Below are positions 23,396 to 34,500 of a stretch of DNA of 64,000 nt, in pieces. Under the pieces are notes generated by a model. It did not search any database. It was given only the letters and a program-made list of their open reading frames with translations, and was not told the origin of the DNA. Origin of the DNA: Acanthosoma haemorrhoidale (Eukaryota; Arthropoda; Insecta; Hemiptera; Acanthosomatidae); NCBI GenBank assembly GCA_930367205.1, contig OV884014.1:115141768-115205767 (forward strand), read 5' to 3'. Within the stretch, counting starts at the first letter, position 1, and each line of letters begins with the position of its first letter. A program made the position numbers and the translations under genes.

Positions 23396-23980
23396 TTAAA
23401 TATCTAGAATCAGCTTTGGATACTTCGCGCAACTTAACTGTTGTATTGTATCAGGCAAATATTATTTTTAAAAACTTACTTCCAGTTATTTGAAGTTTGC
23501 TGGTGTTGGTATGACTGGCTAGGCCCCAACTTACTAAGTTTAATTGTAATTGAGCAGTTTATTATGGGTATTAAGTATGTCTATTGATAAATGACAAAAG
23601 GTTAGACATAGCTGATTGTTCATAAATATGGTTTGTATTTGTTGTGAAAGTGAGTCTATGATCTTGATAAGCCCCAAGTTACTTTACAATAGACTTATTT
23701 ATTCCTAAAGATTATTTTATTTACAATTTTAGGTCTTTTTTTTTCTTTTAGTGAAAAAAATTTGCTTTTATGTCTTTGTTGTACATTGATGTTTACAGGC
23801 CGTTATCCGGGTCTGTTTACAAGCTGTTGTGATTGTCGACAATCCGTGCTCTGACATCTGTCGAGTCCAATTTGCCTGCCCAAGGCCGATCCGTATCATC
23901 GCTATTACTTGACCTGATCTCTATAGCCGGACTAGTATCCCCTTTTTTCCGGACAGGCCAACTTGTATGGAAAGTAAATG
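23396..23980. other. No gene seen
   Basis: AT-rich DNA followed by a GC-richer stretch (23795-23960) that precedes the LINE C fragment and may be its degraded upstream part. Confidence 0.4.
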
Positions 23981-23984
23981 ACCA

Positions 23985-24441
23985 TTCATCGAGATAAAAG
24001 GACTGTGGTAACTATTGCAAGAAGGACAAAAGCTCAAGTGACTTCTCTATATAGACTGTTAAACAGAACATCTCACCTCTCAATAGAAAACGAAGTACTA
24101 ATTTACAAAAACTTGAACTTTAATATCGGGGAGACAGGAAAAAGGAATCAAATATTAAGTTCATCCAGTTTTTCCAAACTTAAGTTCTTAGTACGATTTC
24201 AAATGCCCATTCTAGGTAACTTAAATAACCATACATATTTACCTATAGGTGCCACTGTCTTCGAACACATTCCCTCTAACGTTTATTAAGTATTTTTCAA
24301 GCCTAATATTGTGCAACATGGTAAACCAACACATTAAAATGTATTAGTATTTAAAGGACAGCAGCTGCCAAATTCAACTAATGGGATCTAGTTAAGGAAC
24401 TGGACTCAAAACTGCCAGAACAGTCAACTAGTTAACAGAGG
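23985..24441 (+). mobile_element. LINE C (jockey-like) fragment
   Basis: The plus strand reads SLYRLLNRTSHLSIENEVLI then YKNLN, an RT thumb segment related to but distinct from LINE A, and a decayed piece like RIQ-FQ-LRTI. Its 3' UTR is shared with 19000-19158. Confidence 0.6.
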
Positions 24442-24523
24442 TGATGGTATCGAAACCCTTATGCGCAATTGCAGAGCATAAGATGCACTCATTATACCAT
24501 TAAACAGTATAATATGCAATGCG

Positions 24524-24868
24524 CGAGGTATGATCAAAAAGTAACGAGAATTTTTGCTAATCTCAAAAAATTTTTTTTTTATTCATCGATAGCAATTTTG
24601 TCCCCTTAGAAATGATCCCCCTCAGATATAATAGGCTTGTGCCAGCGCTTTTTCCAATCTTCCAAGCACTTTTCAATGTAGCTCTTAGCTCCTTCAGTGA
24701 TTCTTCTTTCATATCATCAATGGTGTACAAGCGTCGACCTTTCAAGGTTTTTTTTTTTCAACTTTGGGAACAAAGTCCCAGGGAGCCATGTCCGGCGAAA
24801 ACGGTGAAAAATTTAATCATAACGCCCGCGAAATTATAAAATTCTTTTTACTTTTTTATCAAACCTCG
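24524..24868 (-). mobile_element. mariner family 3, short deletion derivative
   Basis: A 345-bp element with ends CGAGGTATGATCAAAAAGTA and the inverted TTTTTTATCAAACCTCG before TA. The inside is the C-terminal coding end on the minus strand (LKELRATLKSAWKIGKSAGT) joined to the 5' end, with the middle deleted. Such forms can be moved only by a transposase made elsewhere. Confidence 0.85.
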
Positions 24869-25017
24869 TATGTATATCCCCATCATTAATAAAATAGAAG
24901 GAAAACATATAATGAATTAATAAATTATATACAAAACATTATATTACAAAGAAAGATCCCAAGACAAGAAGAGCTCAATCCACGTTTTAGATGACTGTAG
25001 ACTGTTAGGTATTCAAA

Positions 25018-25445
25018 AACTTTATTTTGATAAAATTACAATCTGCCTTATTGGACAATAAGTATTTGTAATAAATGTTTTCATTCACTCGCACATTCAT
25101 ACAGTTTTTACAAACATCCTAAAATCCGCATGGTTGTTACCTCCTTCGCATGCGAAAGAGAAAGTGGAGTCTTGGGAAGTCCCCCCACGCTCCTCCTTCA
25201 GCTGCGTCACCGGATACGAGCCAGTGGAGGCTGACCAAGAGCGCGAGAGCCACATACGCTCGAGACATGATTGATAAAACCGGCCGTTGCCATAATTCCC
25301 ACTGTCACGTATTTATAGCAGGTCACGAGGCCGCTGCCGCTTTAGTCTCCGAGGAGGATGACAGGAATGAGTGGCGCAGTGGATTAGGGTGGTTGGATAG
25401 GTTTCTTTGGAATTTAATGAACTTGGAAGAGATGAGTTCAAGAAT
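25018..25445 (-). mobile_element. LINE A 3' fragment
   Basis: The minus strand shows the 3' tail (TTGTCCAATAAGGCAGATTG context), the UTR and the last part of the RT. Its layout matches the 2890-3425 copy. Confidence 0.8.
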
Positions 25446-25479
25446 GGACTGTTAAAGTGAACAGCCGATTGAACTTTGA

Positions 25480-25950
25480 ACTTGAATTCTGGGAAGGAGA
25501 CAGCACATATTGATTGCATCCAGTTTTTCCCAATCCACGTTCTTAGGACAATTTCAAATGCCCATTCTAGGTAACTTAGGAAACCCTACGTACTTACCTC
25601 AGTATAGCCACTATCCTCGACCACATTCCCTCTAAATTTTTAAATTCAAATATAGTCAACCGGTTATTGGGAGTGCCGGCCCAGTATTTTCAACCGTCTT
25701 GTACGGAGCGTCTGTGGCTCTCGCTATCTCTCAGTCTGTACTCGGCGCTCTATCTAGCATTAATGTGACTGTAGCAGCAGTGTGGGAGATCTCACCGAAC
25801 CATTTACAGGGGAGGTGACAGGCGATATTGGGGGATTTGCACGCATATGTCTATAATGTGTATTATGAATGAGTTATTGTACATTTGGTAAGATAAAGGA
25901 TAAGAAGAGCCCATTGTAATTGTCATTCGAATAAATATTAAAAAAAAACA
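25480..25950 (+). mobile_element. LINE C-like 3' end with A tail
   Basis: The plus strand begins in a decayed RT terminus shared with 24140-24250 (TTTCAAATGCCCATTCTAGG), passes through a different GC-richer UTR and ends with AATAAA at 25930-25935 and an A run. This is a good retrotransposon 3' terminus. Confidence 0.65.
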
Positions 25951-26385
25951 AACAGGACAAACTATATGCTTCAGTTCCTCTGCCTACAACCGCGACATCT
26001 TCAGGCGAAGTCATTAGAGCTGCGATGGCTTGATTGACAGGTTCATTGACTCATTGCCGGACCTAAGACTGGTTTAAGAAGCCGCTAAGTGGCTTTGTAC
26101 ATACCGTGCACTTCACAGTCTAATGGCTCACTCACACACCTCGCGGGTTTTTTTTCTCGACGTGTCACCTTCAATAAGTTTTGTTGCGGTTAATTTCACG
26201 CTTATTATAACTTCTTTGAGAAGAGTATTTACTTAAAACATTTCCACGTACAAAAGCTCTACCTCACGTCAAGTGACTTATAAGCTAGTACTTCATTTAC
26301 CTACGGTTCAGTGATGCCCAGGCCGCCAAGGACTGTTGGATTTGTGAGTGATGCCGTCATTTGTGATATTTGATGAAGGCGCCGA
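25951..26385. other. No gene seen
   Basis: Mixed-composition DNA between a LINE tail and a tandem array. No coding signal. Confidence 0.45.
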
Positions 26386-26387
26386 AT

Positions 26388-27292
26388 TTCATTATTGTAT
26401 TTATAAGTACATTTTTTGTCATTATTGTATTTATAGGTTTTGGGGGGGGGTTTAGGTCATTATTGTATTTATAGGTACATTTTTTTTTGCCATTATTGTA
26501 TTTATAGGTACTTTTTTTTTGTCATTGTATTTATAGGTACATTTTTTTTGTCATTATTGTATTTATAGGTACATTTTTGGTCATTATTGTATTTATAGGT
26601 ACATTTTTGGTCATTATTGCATTTATAGGGGTTTTTTTTTTGCCATTATTGTATTTAAAGGTACTTTTTTTTTGTTGTCATTATTGCATTTATAAGTACA
26701 TTTTTTGTCATTATTGTATTTATAGGTACATTTTTATTTTTTTTTGTCATTGTATTTATAGGTACATTTTTTTTGTCATTATTGTATTTATAGGTACATT
26801 TTTGGCCATTATTGTATTTATAGGTACATTTTTGGTCATTATTGTATTTTATAGGTACATTTTTGGTCATTATTGCATTTATATGTACATTTTTGGTCAT
26901 TGTATTTACAGGTACATTTTTGGTCATATTGTATTTATAGGTACTTTTTTTTTTTCCTCGTCATTATTGTATTTATAAGGACATTTTTGGTCATTATTGT
27001 ATTTATAGGGTTTTTTTTTTGCTATTATTGTATTTAAAGGTACTTTTTTTTTTTTTTGTCATTATTGCATTTATAAGTACATTTTTTGTCATTATTGCAT
27101 TTATAAGTACATTTTTTGTCATTCTTGTATTTATAGGTACATTTTTATTTTTTTTGTCATTATTTTATTTATAGGTAATTTTTTTTTGTTGCCATTATTG
27201 TATTTAAAGGTACTTTTTTTTGTCATTATTGTATTTATAGATACTTTTTTTGTTGTTGTCATTATTGTATTTATAGGCACATTTTTTATCTT
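26388..27292 (+). repeat. About 30-bp tandem array, near 29 copies
   Basis: The unit is ATTATTGTATTTATAGGTAC plus a T run and (G)GTC. The T or G run varies in length (about 5 to 14), so the period drifts from about 26 to 38. Long frames on both strands across it (for example 26577-26978) are repeat artefacts. Confidence 0.96.
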
Positions 27293-28451
27293 TATTTATT
27301 GATTCACAACCATGACTAGCGTCACAACCAGCGAATGTGCTATAAATATGACACAATGACATGTCTGATATGAAAGCAGAGGACATCCAGTTAGTACTCT
27401 CTGGTATTGTTGAAGCTAAATTTGAAAATGCCTTAGGGGGTGTTAATAAGATAGGGACTGTTGAAAGCAGTTAGACAAGCAAAAGGTGTGTTACTAGATA
27501 CTAGCACAGTTAACATTTTTTTGTAATTAATGCCGTGTTTGTGATTCATTCTCTCATTAAAACTGTTTGTAAAATTTTGATCATGTTACCAATAGTCTTT
27601 ATTATAAATATTTAAAGAAAAATATGAGAGGTTGTTGTTTATCTATTGTATGCTATGAAAAATGAAGTGATGCGCTAATTTTGTCCCGGAGTTCAGCTGT
27701 GATGCACACAAAAACAAAAAAAACTATTAATTAATCATTCTTAAATCTAAAATAATTCTATTAAATAGCTTCTGAGCAGAGACTTGGTTTTGCAGAGAGG
27801 ATCAAGTTAGTTAATTATTAAGCAGGACTCACTTTTTCATTTCACCTTGTATTGTTTGTTGTAAACTGTATACTGCTTCAGTTTAATAATTACATGTGTT
27901 TTTCCTAATCAAATTGTTGAACTTTCATTACCATATCCTAAATGTAATACTTACTAGAAATTACTATAGTCCTTATCCCATTTTTACATATCCTGTTAAG
28001 AAAAGAAGAAGCTATGATATCAGATACCCTACCCTCAGAGAGCAATAGATGAACTGCTTTCCTGTTGAAAAATGTTTACTCTCCTCTTTGGAATGTTAGC
28101 CCAGTTCATTCTTCCATGCTGTGAAGTAGTGGCCATTTCAGTTACCCAGTATCGTAGTGATGCTTGTATCTGTGAGAAGACACTAAAATATCAAATGAAT
28201 ATGCGGATATACATATTTTTTAAATTACCGTTACATTATTAACCATTTTCTTCCTGAAAATTATTACTTCCTTACTGGTCTACACCCAAGCACGGGTAAA
28301 CATTTAGCCCACCATCTTGAAACGACTAGACTTACCTAGGAAGACCACTGTACCATTTTAAATGTAATAAAATAAAATATTGAAAATGTTAAATTGTTAA
28401 TTTTATAACTGCTAAACGAACGAGTCTCTTCATATGCTCTTTATGTTTCAG
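27293..28451. other. DNA upstream of first visible plx exon
   Basis: AT-rich DNA ending in the TTTATGTTTCAG acceptor. No earlier plx exon was found here. It is presumably part of a plx intron. Confidence 0.5.
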
Positions 28452-28553
28452 GTAATGGATTTAATGGCATCCATGAAGGAACAGTCAAGTCGTGTAAAAA
28501 CACCAATGACTCTGTGTCCAGAAATTTCACCTTCCTCTTCACATTTTTTTGAA
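28452..28553 (+). CDS. plx: plx exon 1 of visible set, end of PTB1
   Basis: This exon is 34 whole codons starting [11 protein letters not shown], after a TTTCAG acceptor and before a GTAAGT donor. It is the amphipathic last helix of the first PTB domain plus the linker to PTB2. The methionine codon near its start is not taken as the initiator, because relatives have a whole PTB domain before this point and a good acceptor precedes it. Confidence 0.88.
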
Positions 28554-31500
28554 GTAAGTTCTAAACATGTTTGAAATTTTTTTAAAATGTAATCTGCTAT
28601 TCATTCAATTTATTTTTTATTTAATTTTGTTAGCTTAATATTATATAATTGACACTAATAATGTAATGTAATATATTAGTCAATTTATGTTAAGGACGTG
28701 AAATGTTACACGAGTATTTATATGGCCTCGATATCGACACGATGTTCCTGTATTTTCTCTCTCCAAGAGCTGCAGAATTATCTCCTTCCATCATTGGATG
28801 TTGTAGCTCTATTTCTACACTTAAATGGTGGTAGAGTTCGGTCTGTGGAGTCTAAAATCTCCTCTTGACCAAAGGGACATGTAGCAACACCATGAGAGAT
28901 GTCTCTTGCCGTTAGCATCTGCGGAACCAAGAAAATCGCAGAGACACCCTTCACGGGAATCCAAATGCCACTTTCTTGAGGAAACACCAAAAAATTTGAT
29001 TAGCTCCTTCTGCAATTGATGTGCTCATGAGTAAATACTCTTCCATTGCACAGATGAACAATCTCAAATAATTCTGTCTTTATTGACTAACTGTGATGTC
29101 AACTCTTTCGATGTGGTTTGTTTGCAGTGATCATTGAAAAGTGTATTTTGTTCTTTACTAATAAATACGGAGACCTAGTCCTGAGAAAACTAGCTCTTAC
29201 CCGGAAATAAAGTACTCCCAATGATCACTACATCACCTGTTAAAAGTGAGTTATTTTGCGAGGGCAATGTAGATACTATTGATTAGGTACACCTTGGTAC
29301 ACATGAAACACAACAAACTGATTTAATTCTCATTGAAAAGGACACAACATCTTTAGCTAATGTAGGCGTCACTTATTGTCATCCTATCAGCCGAGCAATT
29401 TTTTTTTTCCAAAGGTTTTCTGCATATTATGCCATTTCGCTGCCCTGTACAAGAGTAGAAGTGATTTTGTTTTTTTTATTAATAGCTATATTTTTATACT
29501 GCAATGTTCTATTGATTTTAATTACTCAATTCCATCTCGCATTTCTGTTCCAGGTTCTCTATATAGGCAGAATTAAAGTGTCTCATAAAAAAGTACCTGA
29601 TAATTTCATCGATGAAGCTCTTGATAAGTTTAAAATATTTGAAAAGCAAAAGAAAGAAAAAGAAAGTTTGGCTCAGGTATTATAAATTTATAAGAAAAAA
29701 ATTAAATATCTACTATGATGTAAATGATAGTACAAATACCCTTTTAATAAAATATTTAAATTGGTGTGTTTGGAAAATCATAGCTAAAATGATTTACAAT
29801 TTTCTCAAATGCCCTTCATATGAGTAGTATCATGTCAGAGATGAAACTGAACCCTGGGTTTCAAATCGATAATTATAGGTAAATAAATAAAAATTAAAAT
29901 CCGATCGAAATAATTATCTGGTCGTTTTAAAAATAATTTTTATCTAGTTATTTTTATTTTGTGACAATATAAATTTTGTAAAATCATAAATATAATTTTT
30001 GATTGACAAAATTTACTCATCAGTTGTAATACTTTTTTCTATTGATAGTTGTATTTATATCGAAGGCTTCATGGATGCACAAGTTTTTATTTCTGTCATA
30101 TTATTTTTTAATTATGGATTACAAACTATGTAAACTCACTGAAATCATGAATCAACTGTTTGCTAAATTGTTTACATAATTGGGTATTTGTAAGCAGTGC
30201 TAAACATTCTTACAATTAGGAAGAGGGAGAGAGATAAATAAAAACAAAAATGGATAAGTAAAATGTCCATAGCATTTTTGTTTTTATTTAAAAAAGCAAA
30301 TAGTGAGAAAAAAACCTTATTTTTATTCAGTCTGATTTTTGTTTTTTGAATAAAAATTTTTTCGATAAAGAATTGATCATTATTTTTAATTGAATAAAAT
30401 ATCGCTTCGATAAAACTGAAAGATAGATTTTTATTTTTAAGGATAAATCAGGCATAATTTTTAAATTTATTGATACAAAATAATGATTGTTTTATAATTT
30501 GTTGAAAAAAATAATTATCAATTTCAAACCCTGGCTATATCAATCGGCAATTCCAGTGAGTACTAGAAGAAGGATATTTCTCTAACTGACTCTCATTTTC
30601 ATTTAACATTTATTTGCTTTATATGCCAAAATGCATCTTAATAAAATATAATGTAATAATTGTTATTTACTATTCGTAGATTTCAATTTTTTTAATATGA
30701 TCCCCCCCTAATTAAATATAAAAACATAACCACACTACTCTATAATATCAATATGATAAGGATTAACATAGAGTGTATTAGAAATTGCTAAATTTCATTT
30801 TGCTCAAAACTTTTTCCAGTCCAATTTTGACATGTTTTTATTATTTGTTTTTAGGACGAAGTAAAATTTCTGAATGGCATCGACAAAAGATCTTCTGATT
30901 CTTACTCTTCAACAGAAACATTGCCATCAGATGAATCCTCTACTGAAAAACCTGAGTATGTATTTTTTATTTATATCAAATTTATTGTATTGCCTAGACT
31001 TGAAAAAAAAAATTTAAATGTATTTGAAACCAAATTTTGAGTGGTACAAATATAACGAAAAAACAACAAGAAATTACATGAGATTTGTGATTGTTGTATA
31101 TTTTTATCTAAAGATTTATAAATAGTAATTGAGATTGTGATTTTTCAGGCGGGACGTAGTAGTCAGGCGCAGATCTGGCTCTGTTGGAACAGTGATTCCA
31201 TTGTTAAAGAAACAAGAAATCTTGGTAAATGCTGTTATTTATATTTATTGTAATATGTTAATAATTGTTTATACAATCTTTCCCATTAGATATAGACCTA
31301 AGTATTGTTTGCGTATGAAACTACATTTGAATATCTCAACCAAACTAGTGCAATGTGTGTAACTAATAAGTTGAATTATTAGGATACTTTAAGGTGGAAT
31401 ACAAACTCTAACATTTTAAAAACCTCTCAATATTTCCTGCTATCTTATATTACCTTTTTAGTATCAGGATACTAGAAATCTTGGTGTAACGGAATTTAAT

Positions 31501-34500
31501 CATTTAATAAGTAACGGCAGCTATATCATAACAAATTAATAATACGACTGGATTTCAAGCTCACAATGAATCGAGTAATATTGCATTAAGTAAGTAAATG
31601 CAATTTTGGCTGTGTTCAAATGGCCATTTATTAGTTTCTTGAAAAATGTTAATTCATAAAATCATCTTTATACTTAGAGTCACATTTTCTTAACGAGATG
31701 TGAATAGCAATGTAGACGACTTAATATTCGTCAGGATATTCATTTAAAGACTTCAAAGTTATAATAATTGTATAAATAGACAGTGGTCAGTCACGCACAG
31801 TGAGTTGTGAATTCTCAATTATTAAAAAAAAAAAATGTAGCTGTCTCAAAGCTCTTTACAAGAATTAGAACAAAAGAGGTATTATAGCATAACCGCCCTT
31901 ACTATTATAAAAAGCCCTTACTAGAAAAGGCAACAACAGTATGTCGCTTAAAAAAAAAGAATGACTATGAAATAAAACTAATTTCAACGGTAGAATGTTG
32001 AAATAAAAGAATCAGTAAAGAAAAGAGATGTGGCATATAATTACTATACTGAGGACTAGTTATAAACTAAAGTGATTATGTAAAAAACAAAATTAGTGAT
32101 TTTAGATAACAAAAGAACAAACATTTAGTCTTTGTCAAGATTTTTGTTGAATTCTTCCCAAGATATCCTCTTAGTAAATATAGTTATAGTCACCGAAATG
32201 AAATTAGACGCTTGGGATGAAGGGGCTATGTGGGGTGGGGGTCTAATCACTAATTCTCATTAGTCATTAGTCCCAAGCTTCTAATTTCATGACGGAAACT
32301 TTAGATAAATTGATGCAGGCAGTTTTTTATAAAGGTCCTTGGTATTTTTAATTTAAAAACATCAAAGTTATTAAAAAACAAATCAAACGGTTGTATGGAT
32401 GATCGATCGTACTCTTTTAAAAGTAACCTATTTTGTAATAAAATTCAATTAATAGTGTATAGTCATTGTAGACTTTTTCAATAATAACTTTTTTTAATAA
32501 CTAGGGATCAAGAGAAAATGTGAACAATGAACATAACAGGACTATGGTTTTCCACGTCGGAAGGAGTGACCTGCGACTAATTTCCCCTGACAGAAAACAA
32601 GTTCTTCTCCATAAATATCTCAAAGATATCACTTCATCACGCCAGGTAATATTTGTCACAGGTTACTTTAAAATGTATTTCTCATTATAAGTCATTCCTG
32701 AACAAAATTACTAATCATCTTGTTTTCTAATTTATATTTTGTTATATTTATTTTCTCAATTTCCTCTTAATTATCTCTAATTTAATTAAGAAATAGAATT
32801 CTGCATTTTTTATAGATTATTATTTGATCCTGTTCCTAGGGTAGCAGACATTCGTCACATTTAGCTTTTATTTCTAAGGAACCTTCGTCTGACAACAACC
32901 CCAACTACGTGGGTTATGTTTTCAAATGTCAATCCCCAGCAGTAGCTGAAGATATTGTTTCAGGTATTTTAAAAAAAATTAAAATTATATGATTTTTTTT
33001 TCTTTTTCAATATTTATTAATATAAACTTAGTGGCTTTTTTGCAATGTTGATGCAAAGAAGCATGTTTCTTTTGTTTATTTATTCATTTATAACCTCGTG
33101 AACTCCCATTTTGAGCTGAAATAATCAGATTATCCTAATAGGAGTCGCCCACTTTTATTTAAGGAAAAAAAATAAATTCATTGTCCACCTAGGGATTTGT
33201 ACCCATTATCTTCATATTATGAATCAGTTATCCTTTTGTGAAAGTTGCGTTTGTTGTTTTTTTGTTAATATTTTTTGAGCTGTGATGTCATGTAGTCCCT
33301 CGGATGGTCTTCAATTATTTTCCTGCATACAATTATTTGCATATTCTATTGCAGCATTGTAATCTGTAAAGAATATTTTTCTGCTAATGAATAATTGCCT
33401 AAAGGCAAAAATCTAGTAATCATTATTAAAATGATTGCGGATATCAGACAGTCAAATAGAGGAGAGACTATTGTATATATTATATTATACGTAAAAGCAT
33501 CACAATAAAGCTTTTAAGTTTGAATTCCTTCAACAGGCAGAAAATAAATTTTTGTTTTGAGTAAAGAACAGTAAATCATAAGGCTCGTAAAGTTTTTTTT
33601 TATCATTTTGTCCATTATTGGAGTACTTCGTGGCATTTAAACGTAACAAAAAAAAAAAAATTGTTTAACCAAATAAAATTTCTTTTGTCATCATTTTCAT
33701 ATTACCGTGGAGTGGAAATTGACACTCAAATTAAAACTATACATAATTCAGCCAGTCGTTCCATCTAACTTTGTAATTCGAAGGTCATATTATCTAATCT
33801 GATCCTTTATTCAAGTTCAAATCTTTCCGAATTGGATATTTGTCCAATCATATTTAAACATGAACTATTGAGATAATCCCTGTTTTCTGGAATTTAATTT
33901 AGTTTAAAATGGGCGGTAATTTTCTTGAGTGGCCAGGACTTATACTACTGATCTCTCAGTCGTAGTTATTGTTCAATCATGATATTTCTACGGCTATTAT
34001 TTGCTGATTACTTGATGGCAGATTAAATTTAAATTATGCAATGTCTGTTCGATGAGTTTTTTTTGTAATGTAGTTGTTTATAGAATAATCATTTGAAAAT
34101 CGACTTGGCTCTGGATAAAAATTGCCCTTAGCCATAAAATTATTTTTTCTCTGAAGTAAAAGCTTGATTCTTTTTTCAGAGATTGAGAGCGTTATCTTGA
34201 ACATTCTTGATGTATCTGACGCTTTATGACAAGCCACTACTCCCCCTTCTTCTTGCTGGTCTTCTGGTTCAATGTTTTGTATACAAGTTAGAGGAAGAGT
34301 CAGGTTCATTATTATTAAGTTGGATACATCAAGAATATGCCTTGAAATATCGACATATACTGACAGTATGGCTTCCACTTTAAATCTGTTTGATTATCCT
34401 TAAAAAAAAATGAGCTATTTAGATGTGCATTTTGTACAGTTATGTAATGATTTTTTGTTACTTGTGGTCTGTTTTTCACTGGCTCAATAATTATTTGCAC

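Noticed and set aside
26577..26978. 133-codon hydrophobic plus-strand frame
   Set aside because: It lies wholly in the 30-bp tandem array; its residues repeat with the array and the minus strand is open too.
28455..28457. ATG at 28455 as start of pollux
   Set aside because: A good acceptor lies just before it and the family has a PTB domain upstream, so this is an internal exon.
34034..34500. Minus-strand gene in plx intron 6
   Set aside because: Two overlapping short frames with no domain, splice sites or coding composition.
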